Shown here in pieces: positions 23,429-34,617 of a stretch of 64,000 bases of DNA. The position numbers and the translations under genes are program-made. Each line of letters starts with the position of its first letter. Position 1 is the first letter of the stretch. This DNA comes from Lonicera japonica (Eukaryota > Streptophyta > Magnoliopsida > Dipsacales > Caprifoliaceae): assembly GCA_021464415.1 (NCBI GenBank), contig CM038469.1:29195736-29259735 (forward strand), read 5' to 3'. The notes below the pieces were generated by a model, which saw only the letters and a program-made list of their open reading frames with translations, was not told the DNA's origin and made no database searches.

Positions 23429-25030
23429 AAATGTTTTTATTTGAATAATTGTATATAGTAAAGGAAAATGATAACATGTATTGTAAGGACATGTATTAAC
23501 TATACTATAAATATCAATAATAATTTATATGTGAGCATTTATACCCTATCAAATGTGTATTTATGATTCTTCTTTTCTTGTTATAAATAGATCGTTAACA
23601 CTACACGTTAACATTACCCTAGTACAAAAAACATTGGTATATATAATATGTGTCCGTTACTAAAATTTGTCAACAGTTAAAATAATTTCAACTGTTTTGT
23701 TGTATGCCCTAATTCTTTCAATCAAGTATGTTACATGTACTATTTGTGTTTTTAGCATTACTTATTTAATTTATTTTGATTGTTACAACAAATGCATTTT
23801 TTTTTAAAAATTTTTCGAGTTCAATTCCAATTTTTTTGTAAGATAGGCCAATAAATTTTCAAAACATTAGACAAAGCCAATCTTGTGATGTATGTAGCGA
23901 CAAAAACAGAAACAAGTTTTTTTCTCATACATATTTTACTTTTTGGGTCGTACTTTAACTCCGTGTCAAAAAATTCGGATTCTAGAAAAAGTTATATATA
24001 GTCTGCACATCCTCAAGAGTACTTTGACAATATTCTTGATATTTTCTCTCGTCTTTTTTTAAAACGTCTTAAATTAAGAATTTTTTTAAAAAATAAATGA
24101 AAATAAAAATTAAGAGTCTTCTTTATTTCTTTAGGGATATAGTAAATATTACAGATCTCATAAAATAAATAAGTTAATTTTTATTTTTTTATCCTTGATT
24201 AATTTGAAATTGCAATCTAAAATTGGATTAAACTCCTGCTTCGGCCCAAGATGTAGAAGTGGATTGGTCTGTAAAACAGGACATAATCTGTCGTCCTGCA
24301 TCGATGAAAATTCAAGCCCATTACAGTTAGGCGTGGTAACTTTAGAAACAATACGGGAAAAAAATAAGAAATAACATTAACACGAAATTGATTTAAGAAT
24401 TTGTGTTCGTGTCAAAATTTTAAATCAAAGTTAGAATTATGTGGTGTCAATTGTCTCTTCTTGTCTCTAAATGAGAGAAAAAATATGTATTTCTACTCAT
24501 GTTAGGATGTGTCTAATAAGATAAAAAATATTATAACTATTTATGTCTGATCGTGTTTACGCATACCGTATATGCATTAGCTAAAATTAACAAGAAATGT
24601 CCTTATTTTTCTTATCTTGTCGAGCAAAACCACGATCTAAAAATACGAATCGGCACCCTTAGGTATATGAGCCCCAGAGTTGTTCAACAAATTAATTGGG
24701 TTAAATGAAGTGCTCAAGTGATAAGAATGAATAACTTCGATGCATTCATATGCCTATCTAAATAAGTATTAAGCGTTGAAAAAGTGTTTGTCAGTTTTTT
24801 GTTCATCATTTATATTTGCTTGTATTAGTATCAAATTATAAGCATGGAGTGCGTACTACTATCAATCATATCCCGAGGATGAAGAAGGAGAATATTAATG
24901 GAATGAATTTAAAAACATGAAAATAAATATCATACTAATGGAATGAAATATAACTATATGAACATGATGAATTATTACTTTATTTCTCACCCAAGTTGTT
25001 AATAGATTATTTACTAGTATATATGTATTC

Positions 25031-25061
25031 TTCTTTTTCTTTTTCTTTTTCTTTTTCTTTT
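25031..25061 (+). repeat. (CTTTTT)n-like pyrimidine microsatellite
   Basis: About five copies of TTTTTC-type units. Copy C (near 58733) retains a shorter version. Confidence 0.8.
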
Positions 25062-25170
25062 ATAAATGGCCTAATCAAATTATTTAAAACATAAGATATT
25101 GGAGTAAGCTAATACTAATTATTGGTATGAAAGCTACTCTAATAACTATCTACAACTCTTATAAAATGGA

Positions 25171-25237
25171 TATATATGGACGAGAGACGAATATAGATGG
25201 ATTATATATGGACGAGAGACGAATATAGATGGATTAT
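25171..25237 (+). repeat. 31-bp tandem duplication in R1 copy A
   Basis: TATATGGACGAGAGACGAAT followed by ATAGATGGAT occurs twice in tandem. The aligned part of copy C near 58860-58890 has a single diverged version, so the duplication is specific to copy A. Confidence 0.8.
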
Positions 25238-25507
25238 AGGTAGAGTTATTTTTGTTTAATGCCATACATTGTGACTCTGGGTGGCATTATATTATCAAAA
25301 CAATTGTCTATACTGGTAGAATAATGTACAATTTATATATTGCCAGTGTAATGTACATTTTAAAAGTATGTAAGTGTAACTTCTCAATTTTCTTTACCTA
25401 AAAAATGCGGTCTCTCCTGTCCTCTGACAGGTTTTAGAATGTTCTGTTGATTAACAGGTTTTAGGTTTTTTTGGCTTAGATTGTGAGTTTTCTTATGAGT
25501 AAAAATA

Positions 25508-26706
25508 ATGGAAGATCTTCAGAAGAGGGTTGAGGAGATGTATGCCCGAATGACTGTCGAAAATGATGAGGGGGTGACCTTGCCCCACCAGACCATAACG
25601 AGTCCCGGGATAGCGAAGAAATACAATGGAGCACCGTAGGTCGTTTTCTTACGGATCGCCCCATAAATGTTCCGGCAATGAAGAACACACTGGCGGCAGT
25701 TTGGAGGCCAGTAAAAGGGGTATGGATTAAAGAGTTGGGACCAAATTTGTTTATCTTCTAGTTCTTTCATGAACTAGATCTGGAGAGAGTCATCAATGGT
25801 GGTCCGTGGACTTTTGAACATCACCTTTTATTATTCTCAAAGCTGGAAAGGGGTATGAATCTGATGTAGGTGGAGCTCTATGAAGTTGACTTTTGGGTGC
25901 AGGTCTACGATCTACCAGTAGGCTACATGTCGGAAAGAATAGTGGGTGACATAAGTAATTATGTGGGTAAATTTATAGAGGCTGAAGCCAATAATTTCTC
26001 AGGAATGTGGAAATCGTACATGCATATAAGGGTGTGGATGGACGTACGACACCAATTAAAAAGGATGATGAGGATTAGGAAGCAAAGTGATTTCGTACAC
26101 TGGGCAAACTTCAAATATGAGCGTCTACCAACGTTCTGTTTCTTTTGTGGAATCATTGGACACTCTGATTGTTTCTGCGAATTATTTTTCGACTTTTTAG
26201 ATAAAAATATTGAAAAACCTTTTGGAACGTGGCTGCGAGCTCCTAATCGGAGGAATAATTACTCCGGAGGCGAAAAATGGCTGAGGACAGGACCAGTACA
26301 GCTGGACGACGGCGGGGAAGGCAGCGGAGATCGAATAGCAATGGATAAGGCAAGTACCAAAAATTCAGGGACTGATTGCAATCATGCCATCTCCAAACAA
26401 AATCTTTTTCGAATTGATAGGCATACAGAACGAAACATGTCCTGTTTAACCACTACAGATGTGCATACGCGGGAAGGAAAGGCTTTGATTGAGGATGATT
26501 CAAATGACATGGGTGTTTTAAATGTGACGGACCCAAAAAGGAGGAGAACGACAAATGGGCCTGAGAATGAACTGGGCTCTTATACAGAAACGTCAGTGGT
26601 GGATGTGGGCTTGGAAGGGAGAGAAGTTGGCCTTTCAAAAAATGGGCAAGGGGTGATAGCTCTTGTGGAGGCGGGTTCTGCGATGCAGGCCCGCCGAGCA
26701 TTATGA
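25508..26706 (+). pseudogene. LINE ORF1, DUF4283 and zinc-knuckle protein
   Basis: Nucleic-acid-binding ORF1 of a plant L1 LINE. The ATG at 25508 opens a frame of about 39 residues. The conserved DUF4283-type sequence then continues in another frame from about 25620 (VGRFLTDRPIN, AMKNTLAAVW, NGGPWTF). That frame has TAG stops at 25759-25761 and 25867-25869, then stays open to 26706. A zinc knuckle of form C-x2-C-x4-H-x4-C is at about 26135-26180. The C-terminal third is hydrophilic and poorly conserved, as usual for this family. One frameshift and two stops make it non-functional. The end overlaps the ATG of ORF2 (ATGA at 26703). Confidence 0.85.
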
Positions 26707-27668
26707 CAATCTTGTGTTGGAACTGTCGAGGCTCGGGCAACGCCAAGACAGTTCGAGATTTAATGGACCTCGTGTCCAGAGTTAGGCCCAAATTTATTTT
26801 TCTTTCAGAAGTTAAAGTTAGTAGAGATAAGGTAGATGTGGTTCGGGCCAAGCTTAAGTTTACTGGGCTTTGCTTCATTCAAGGTGTTAATAATGGGGGT
26901 GGATTAGCTTTTTTCTGGAAGAACAAATCTTTAGTTCAATTATTGGGGATTTCTACCAATTTTATAGATGTCGCTATTCTTTCCGAAGATATGCCCGACT
27001 AGAGATTCACTGGTTATTATAATTTCCCAGAACGAGCTCGACGCACAGATTCTTGGGATCTTCTTCGTTCTCTCGCCTCTCGTTCTACCCTTCCCTGGTG
27101 CTGTGCTAGAGATTTCAACGATATTCTAGCCCAATCTGAAAAAATCGGTAAAATCCTTCATACCCCCAATTTAATTAATAGTTTTCGTTTGGCTCTTATG
27201 GACTGTGGTTTGCACGATATTGGTATGAAGGGATACCCTTTTACGTGGGAGAAGGGTAGAGGTACCTCAAATTTAATCGAAGAACGTCTAGATCGTGCAG
27301 TGTGCTCTCAATCTTGGATTAATCTTTTTCCAGGTGCGGAATTACTTAATCTTGCTGTGTTTTTGTCGGACCACTCAGCAGTTGCGTTGATTCTCACTAA
27401 GCAAGTCTCTCAAGGATTCCGAAATTTTAAGTTCGAAAATAATTGGTGCCTTGAAGCAGATTGTAAGGATATGGTTAAGTGGGGTTGGCAATCTCGGGTT
27501 ACGCTAGATATTCGTTCGCGGCTTATCATGTGTGGTTCAGAGCTGTTCTCTTGGGGAGAAAAGCTTTGTACTCGTTTTAATTCTGATATTAAGAGAAGAA
27601 GAAATAGAATTTTATCTCTTAAACAGTATCGAGATGAAGATCACCAATCAATAGTTCTGGAGGAATAA
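26703..27668 (+). pseudogene. LINE ORF2 N-terminus, APE-type endonuclease
   Basis: Target-site-nicking endonuclease domain of the LINE. The start has WNCRG, followed by LSEVK with the expected catalytic Glu, a FYG/YYNFP-type segment, and SDHSA near 27370 with the catalytic Asp-His. A TAG stop at 27000-27002 falls where Trp is usual (W-R-F-T-G). The usual GDFN motif reads RDFN at about 27112, and a TAA ends the frame at 27666-27668. The start codon overlaps the ORF1 stop, a layout compatible with coupled termination-reinitiation. Non-functional. Confidence 0.85.
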
Positions 27669-29066
27669 GTGCGGCTTAACAGGCTGCTTCAACAAAGAGC
27701 AGATTTTTGGAAACAAAGAGCTAAGTTATTTTGGCTTAAGAATGAGGACGTGAATGGCAAGTTGTTTCACCTTTATGCTTCTACGCGTAAACGAAAAAAT
27801 ACTATATCTAATTTGGTTGATGAGGAAGGTAATCAACGTTCTTGGGGCAATGGGCTCTCGGAATTAATTTTTGATTACTTTCATAATTTATTTCAATCGG
27901 AGGGAGCAGCTGATAACGAAGTTTTAGTAGCAGTACAATCCAAAGTGATGCAAGAGCAAAATGTCAACTTAACTCGACCTTTTACTGCTATAGAGATAAC
28001 TGCTGCAATTAAGGCAATGCACCCGGATAAGAGCCCGGGTCCTGACGGGTTTAATCCCTGTTTTTACCAAACATATTGGGGCGAGGTAGGAGCATAAGTT
28101 ACGGAGGCTTGTTTAAATTGCTTAAATGGTTATTATATTCTAGATGGCTTAAATGACACAAATATAGTCCTTATTCCAAAAGTTAAGCAACCTATGAAGA
28201 TGACTGAGCTTCGACCAATTTCCCTGTGTAATGTGATTATCAAAATTATGACGAAAGTCCTGGCAAATAGATTAAAGAATGTTTTACATTCAGTGGTGTC
28301 AGAATCTCAGAGTGCTTTCATCCCGGGGCGATTAATAACAGACAATGTGATGATTGGTTTTGAAGTAGGACATTATTTGAAGCGGAAACGCCAAGGAAAG
28401 CGTGGGTTTGCATCTCTGAAAATCGACATGGCCAAACCATACGATAGGGTGGAATAGAGCTTTCTGGAGAAAGTTATACTAAAACTCAGTTTTGCTTCTC
28501 AATCGGTTAAACTTGTGATGCTTTTTGTCACCACAGTCAGATACTCGGTGGTAAGCTCGAGCCACGTTATTAATGATAGTATTCCTCACCGGGGTCTCAG
28601 GCAAGGGGATCCACTTTCCCCATATTTGTTCTTACTTTGTGTAGAGGGGCTTTCATCTATTCTCTCCCGGTATACGCTTGATAGGAAAATTCATGGATGC
28701 AAGGTAGCTAATAGTGCCCCAACCATTTCCCACTTATTTTTCGCTGATAATAGTTTCCTCTTTTTTCGTGCAACTGTGGAGGAGGGTATAACTATTAAAA
28801 CTTGTCTGTGTTTATATGAGGAGGCATCGGGCCAAAAGGTTAATTTTAATAAATCCTCGCTCCTGTTCAGTCCAAATGTTGACAGAGAATTATCCCAAAC
28901 AATTGCCAATACCTTGACGGTTCCGATAAGCACTAACCATGGGAAATACCTTGGAGCCCCATCTCTTATTGGCCGAAATAAAGCCTCGGTTTTCGCATAT
29001 GTTAAGGAGAAAGCCTGGAAGCGCTTATATAGTTAGAAGTCTAATTTTTTCTCTCGAGCAAGTAAG
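27669..29066 (+). pseudogene. LINE ORF2 reverse transcriptase, first part
   Basis: Reverse transcriptase palm and fingers of the LINE. Visible motifs are DKSPGPDGFNPCFY (about 28026), LRPISLCNV (about 28208), SAFIPGRLITDN (about 28311), KIDMAKPYDRVE (about 28420), RQGDPLSPYLF (about 28600) and FFADN near 28740. The last is the catalytic FADD box with the second Asp changed to Asn. Stops occur at 28094-28096 (TAA), 28455-28457 (TAG, Trp expected) and 29034-29036 (TAG, Trp expected). The RT is interrupted at 29067 by a solo LTR and resumes at 30405. Confidence 0.9.
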
Positions 29067-30399
29067 TGTAGGGAATTAGGGCAGTAATCATGCATCGCAT
29101 ACACTAAATTACGCACTAATCTTAAACCCTAGGATCTATGCTGTTCAATAAAATCGACAGAAGACATACCTTATGTGTGATTTGATATTACTAAAACGAA
29201 CAGGATGGATCGAATCCTTCTGTTGTTGTCGTCCTTAGCGTAGAAATTACGACGCCTCTACGGTATGCACACACGAACGGGATGAGATCCTTGCTTGGTG
29301 TACTAGCGCCTTCTAGGGTTCTCACAATTATTTCGACTCTCTAGCCTCTCAATAATTTCCCATGACGGCCAGGATGAACAAAGGTTCCCTTTTATAAGGG
29401 AACCCTAGTGAGAACCCTAAGCAACAAACGAACTGGGCCCAAGTCCAACTTGGCCCGTTTTAATTCGTTTTGATCCAACTCGTTTTGGTGTGCGACCCTG
29501 TAGGTTTTATACTCTTTGGCAGTATAATTAAAAGCCCGTTTTATTATACGAATAGTAAGCGGTCTCTAGTAAAACATTACTACTATCCAAAGGGTATAAA
29601 GATCAAAAACGACACAACCTTAAATTGATATTCCACATATTAACTCCTTTTGTCAATCGATATCTAGATTGAACACAAGACTAGGCAAGTGTCATTCTTG
29701 TATAGTTCAATCTTTATTTCTTGATCTCTAAGTATAATTAATCTAAAACAAATGACATCTCATTTGTGCATGGCCATGCAAATATTAATTACACTTATCA
29801 AGGGGCCCAACGATATCTCTCTCAATATATGAGAGTGACAAATCCCATCTTGATTAACCACATACCTCTACATAGTTCATAGTATGCTCGGTCATCATCT
29901 TTATAATTACTCGATCAAGAGCAACGTTTGATAATGCCTGACATGCTAATCCCTATGTTGGTAACCATGGCGATCTCAGGTCTGAGGATAATACGATATC
30001 ACAAATGGGGAACATCACTGATGACATTATGTAACACTCCTCGCAGTGTCCCCAAAGCGGGTCAGTCCAATACTTTGTTCCCTAACAAGTATCAGTATGT
30101 TCAGCTTGATATTTCCATATCCATGACTTGTGGAACATAATCATCAGCTGACCCATACTCTAATCATTATATCAATGTGATCCTAGGTTATTGACACATG
30201 ATTAGGGACATCTACATAATATTATTATAACATTACTAGCATCCCACAATCAAGTCACGTACTTGATGAACTAGTATTAATATATATTATTTACAAGAGA
30301 ATATAAAGTATAATAAATAAACTTTATTAATAATAATAAGCATAAAATATCCAAGTACAAATCATAATCTATGAATAGTCCTAGGACATATCTCTTTCA
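29067..30399 (-). mobile_element. Solo LTR inside the LINE
   Basis: A 1333-bp block with ends TGTAGGG and CTTTCA is flanked by GTAAG on both sides (29062-29066 and 30400-30404). Removing it together with one GTAAG joins the LINE reading through SRASK and EVLLKSV, so the insertion is clean. On the minus strand it begins TGAAAGAGATATGTCC and ends CCCTACA. That strand has the feel of a copia LTR, so minus orientation is inferred. No internal region remains. Confidence 0.9.
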
Positions 30400-30404
30400 G
30401 TAAG

Positions 30405-31440
30405 GAGGTTTTATTGAAGTCAGTTATTCAAGCGATACCAAGCTATATTATGAGCGCTTTCTTACTTCCGGTCACACTTTGCGATGAGCTGGAAAAAATT
30501 ATGAATAGCTTCTGGTGGGGCTCGGGTGGTGAAGATAGTAAAGGGATTCGTTGGAAGCGGTGGGAGAAATTATGCATCTGGAAAGAGTACGGGGGTATGG
30601 GCTTTCGAAAACTACATTATTTTAACCTTACAATGCTAGTAAAGCAGAGTTGGAGAATTCTCAATAACCCTTCGCTTTTGGTTGCCTGAGTTTTCAAAGC
30701 ACGGTATTTCAAATCGGTATCATTACTGGAGGCCAGCGTGGGGTACAACCCGAGCTTTATTTGGCGCAGCTTACTGGCTACACAAGAGTTGATATGACGA
30801 GGAAGTCGATGGAGAGTTGGTGATGGCTCCTCTATACATATTTTTAGTGATACATGGCTTCCTGATCCTTTGAATCCGTTCATTGAATCAAATGCACCGG
30901 AGAATATGTCGTTACTTACAGTATATATGCTCATTAATTCAGGTTCGGCTACATGGAATTCAGACGTTATTAGTAACGTGTTTTCCCCTCCCCAAATCAC
31001 TTTGTGCTGATAAGCGGATATGGAACTGGGATCGTAAAGGTCGTTACACGGTTAAATCTGGATATTGGGTTCTTCAAAATGGTGATTCCATTGTTTCGTC
31101 TCCTCCTATCACAGACTGGGCAGCGGTTTGGATTCGCTCCGTGCCGCCAAAAGTAAAGAATCTTCTATGGCGCTGCCTTTCTTACTGCTTACCGTCTCTC
31201 TCTTTTCTCCTGTCCCGGTAAGTTGATATCAATACCCTCTGCCCGATGTGTAGTAGTACAGCGGAATCTGATTTTCACTCGCTTATTCTATGCCCGGTTG
31301 CTAAGGCAATCTGGGATGCCTCCACAGTTGGCGATCATTCGGAGGGTACGAATTCTATCGTAGAGTGGTGGAACCAACTTCGAAGGAGATGTATGAATAA
31401 GCAATTAGACTCGGCGGCGATGCTTTTATGGTCCATTTAG
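30405..31440 (+). pseudogene. LINE ORF2, RT thumb and zf-RVT region
   Basis: Continuation of the LINE ORF2 after the solo LTR. Motifs are AIPSYIMSAFLLP (about 30426), WGSGG and GGMGFRKL (about 30590), a frame-shifted middle part around 30690-30880, then the zinc-binding reverse-transcriptase segment with PPKVKNLLWR (about 31145), and NTLCPMC and H-x3-LCP (about 31230-31290). Stops occur at 30686-30688, 31219-31221 and 31438-31440; the last replaces the Trp of the WSIW-LNRNN motif. Non-functional. Confidence 0.85.
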
Positions 31441-32070
31441 CTTAATCGTAATAACCGCGTGTGGAAGAACAAGCAGAAACCAAATGTTAGCGTGGTTCAA
31501 GACGCGAATCGTAGCTTGCTAGAATGGAAAGATGCTCGTAATCATGTCAGTCTGCCTCAGGCTAGAGTGCAACCACGTAATCCTAGATGGCAAAAACTGC
31601 AAGCAAGCTTTAAGAAGTGCAATGTGGATGTAGGTGTTTTTCATGAAGAATGCAAAGTGGGGTATGGCTGTGTGGTTCGGGATGAAATTGGTAGCTTTAT
31701 AGCGGGCCTTCAGGGCTCAACGACAGGCTTTTTTCATCCTTCTGTTGCAGAAGCCATGGGCATTCGAGAAGCTCTCAATTGGTTTAAAAGCCTTGATGTC
31801 GACCTAGCGGTTATAGAATCGGATGCTCTTGGGGTGGTGGCTGCATTAAATAATGACAGTCTGGATGACTCTGAATTAGGCGTCGTCATTAATGACTGTA
31901 GAGTTCTTCAAAGAGAATTTAGGCGATGTCTTTTATCTTTTGCTCCGCGATCTGCGAATTGTGTCGCCCATGTTTTGGCAAGGGCGTCATGTTTTGTGTC
32001 TGGTCGTTTGGGATGGACAAGTAGTCCTCCTTTGATTATTTCCGATGTTCTTGCGCTTGATTTGATTTAA
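31441..32070 (+). pseudogene. LINE ORF2 C-terminal RNase H domain
   Basis: RNase H domain of the plant L1 type (RVT_3-like), which degrades RNA in the RNA-DNA hybrid. Catalytic residues appear present: Asp in KCNVDVG (about 31618), Glu in VAEAMGIREAL (about 31746) and Asp in IESDALG (about 31816). The conserved C-terminal ANCVAHVLARAS is at about 31955. The TAA at 32068 is the natural end, followed by a short 3' tail and poly(A). This is the best-preserved part of the element. It has no open connection to the RT upstream because of the TAG at 31438. Confidence 0.88.
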
Positions 32071-32112
32071 TGTTATGAACGTTATTTTCAAAAAAAAAGT
32101 GTAACTTCTCAA

Positions 32113-33001
32113 AACAATATTGTTAATTAGAATATTGTCCATATTTATATAGTTAACTTTTATATTGGTGACCATATTTACTTATCTCATAACTCTTGAT
32201 TTATGCCGATATATGCATAAATCAAGAGTTATGAGATAAGTAAATATGGACACCAATATAAAAGTCAATTATACAAATATAGACAATATTCTAATAAATA
32301 TAATGCGTTGACAGAGAAAATAGATTTCCAATAATGCCACTTAATAGTTAAAGTGCACTAATTAATTTAATTTTTGGACTTTAATTTGTGTTCAACTTTT
32401 TGAATAATTTTATATTTATAGAAGTGAACCAAAAGGGGCCAATAATTATTTAACGTTTGGGTACTTGTAAAATTACCCTAACATTTCAATATAAACAATT
32501 TTTTCTTTAAAACATTTTTTTTTGTTGAAAGAAAATAAAGGAAAAGCATTGTTTGCAACTTCAACATAGGACAAGAAGATAACTCTTGTCATGCAAACAT
32601 TATTCTTTACAATGCACCTATTGTCATGTTTTCAAAGCGATTTGTCATGTCTATGTGTGTGATTTTGTTGTTTGCTTTGGTCGTACATTATATTGGAGTA
32701 GAATATTTAGAAATTTTTTAGTGTACGATGATATAATATAAATGAACATAGAAACAATGCTCATAAGGTGTTTGATCAATTGCCACAACTAACTTCATAT
32801 TAACATATATATGCCAATAAAAGTTGAATTCAAAACTCACGTATCCTTGAGAAATACTAGATAGCATATTTGTGAGTACGCTACTGGCAGAAGAAAGTAT
32901 TACAAATGTAATCAGAAATTGAAAAATCTAAACCATATAAAAATAATTATTATTAAAATTTGGCCAGATCAATGACAAGTTATTCCATTTTACGTTTCTA
33001 A
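32113..33001 (+). repeat. Repeat R1 copy A, right part
   Basis: It continues R1 after the LINE and aligns with 59045-59860 in copy C. Its last part (32820-33001, with CAAAACTCACGTATCCTTGAG and AATCTAAACCATATAAAAA) aligns with 63610-63780 at the end of unit E. It is cut by the LTR at 33002. No gene is seen. Confidence 0.75.
32126..32295. mobile_element. Hairpin MITE, 81-bp arms
   Basis: Bases 32126-32206 and 32215-32295 are near-perfect reverse complements with an 8-bp loop. The arms include ATATTGTCCATATTTATAT and ATTTACTTATCTCATAACTC. The equivalent place in copy C (about 59058-59265) has the same outer arms but a different centre, itself an inverted pair around AGATTAGGGTAT. Units D and E lack the hairpin. 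No coding capacity. Confidence 0.8.
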
Positions 33002-33647
33002 TGTGATCCAGCCTAGCCCACCTTAGCCAAGAAATTAGAAGAGGTGTTTACATTCAGCTTGGGCACGTCGAAGTTGTTTTCTAGCGTGTTCTCACAACCG
33101 GCAGGTGGAATAATTTTATTAGTTTTATTTATTTATTTTATATTTCTTAAAGCCCAAGGATTATTATTATTTAGAGTATTTTCGTGTTAGGAACGTATTT
33201 TGCTAGCTTATTTTAGAGTGTTTATTAGTTTCCTTATTGCATTAGGATTATTTTAGATGTTATTTTCCTTTTCTAAATAGGAATTAGTTTCCATATTGTT
33301 TTAGGAAACTAATTAGTTACTTTATCTCCTATTTAAAGGAGTAATTCCTTTCATTGTATTAGGAGAAGTTTGATGATTAATAATATTGAGAATTTTCTCT
33401 TTGTGTTCTCTAAGAACGTGTTGAACATGTTGAATTGATTAATTTAATTGTTCTTAACTTATCAATCAATTCTCCACCAATTGATTGTGGCGTCTTTGAT
33501 CATACCAAGGTTCACACTTCTTTAAGCGTTGGGTTGAGGTTTTCGCCTTCCATTTCTTTCAACGAATTCCAAGGTTTTAGTTTATTTATAGACTATAGGT
33601 CAATGATCCATCAGCCTGGTTAGGAAAGACGATCCGGGATCGCGTCA
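33002..33647 (+). repeat. 5' LTR of gypsy-like element, 646 bp
   Basis: It begins TGTGATCCAGCC and ends ATCGCGTCA. A TATA-like CCTATTTAAAGGAG lies near 33327, followed by TTCATTGTATTAGG. It differs from the 3' copy at many positions and small indels, so this element is clearly older than the copia element inside it. Confidence 0.85.
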
Positions 33648-33660
33648 TTGGTATCAGAGC
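33648..33660 (+). promoter_or_regulatory. Primer-binding site, initiator tRNA-Met type
   Basis: TTGGTATCAGAGC directly follows the LTR end. It matches the sequence complementary to the 3' end of plant initiator tRNA-Met, the usual minus-strand primer site. Confidence 0.85.
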
Positions 33661-34617
33661 AAACTTTTTTATCCAAGTTTTCTATCTTTAGTTTCTTTTT
33701 ATTTTAATTTCGTAGTAGATTCTTGAAGCCCTAGATCTTTATTCTTGTGAATCATATTTCAAATCTGTGTTAGGGTTCATAAAAAAAATAGTTAAGATCA
33801 TATTTGTTTTTTTTAAATCCCGCTGGGCTGTTAACATTTTTGGTTTTCGCTATCGAAATGACCTCGGATTGTCTTGATTTTTGGCCCACTTATAATAAAA
33901 TTGCATTCCGAATAACATATCTAAAAGTCAGCTCGATCCAACGATTAGATCAAAAGTTATTGCTGTTTTATGATAGCACCTACATCGAAAAAAAAAGTGC
34001 TATGTGAACAATGATGTGAATAGTGCTGCATGAATGGTAAAAAAAAACATATAGAATTTTTTTAGTTGGAAGAACCCTAGAATCGAATTTTGATTATTGT
34101 TAGGGTTTGTTTGCGAATATTGTTGCATTAAAGTTTCAATTGTAGAGGTTTAAATATTTCAAAAACCCTAGATTATTCATTGATGCTTCTTGTTGGGTTT
34201 TTATCTTGTGATTTTGGTTCATATAAATTCCGTTTGGTTAAGGAAAATCTAGAAAATCCTAGGAAAAATTTGATTGCAGCTATACTCATTAAGGTTTGAA
34301 AATCATTGGTTTTTTTTAAAACTCTGCTTTGTATATTCTAGCAATTCTAGTAATTCGTTTGGCTCCTTATTATTGCTAGAATTTGGTTTATTCAATTCTT
34401 TGGTAACCTCCTTGTTGAATTACTTAATTTGAATTGTTGGATGTGAGATTGATTTGTTGGTGAACTTATGATAAATTTAGAATTATTCAACTTGATTGAT
34501 AAGTTTCAAAAGTGAAATTATAAAGTTTATCATTCTTGAGCAACAAACACGAGAGGTAAAATTAAAGTGACATATCTTTGAGCAAAACACAAAAGGAAGT
34601 GTGGTGAGAATTATCTT
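33661..34617 (+). other. Leader region of the gypsy-like element
   Basis: Untranslated leader between the primer-binding site and the copia insertion. The open frame at 33804-34007 has no domain. Bases 34613-34617 (ATCTT) are the left target duplication of the copia element. Nothing else is recognised. Confidence 0.6.

Larger units (their letters stand above)
21650..25387 (+). repeat. Repeat R1 copy A, left part
   Basis: This non-coding block aligns over kilobases with 55002-58215 (copy C) and, in two pieces, with 44468-44821 and 48494-50785 (copy B). Shared landmarks are ACTTTTTTTAAGCAATATCC (start), CTCCAAAATTCAACTTACATGCC, and a block near 24240-24330 with GGCCCAAGATGTA and CTGTCGTCCTGCATCGATG. 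Short frames conserved between copies (for example 22160-22402) carry no known domain. The repeat continues at 32113 after the LINE. Its nature is unknown: it may be a segmental duplication or an unrecognised element. Confidence 0.75.
25388..32098 (+). mobile_element. Full-length dead L1-type LINE
   Basis: The element runs from a short 5' leader (25388) through ORF1 and ORF2 to a 9-A tail (32090-32098). The direct repeat AAGTGTAACTTCTCAA flanks it (25372-25387 and 32097-32112). The unoccupied site GTGTAACTTCTCAAAACA is preserved in R1 copy C at 59031, which supports the insertion independently. Without the solo LTR at 29067-30399 and its duplicated 5 bp, the LINE is about 5.4 kb, a normal full length. 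Both ORFs are broken by stops and frameshifts. Confidence 0.93.

Noticed and set aside
24230..24340. Cys-containing frame (GPRC ... CIDVNSS) repeated in R1 copies B and C
   Set aside because: It looked like a small cysteine-rich peptide, but it is disrupted in copy A and strongly different in D and E. It has no signal sequence or splice context.
33648..33660. Possible tRNA gene piece
   Set aside because: It is only the 12-13-base complement of the tRNA 3' end at a retrotransposon primer-binding site. No cloverleaf is present.
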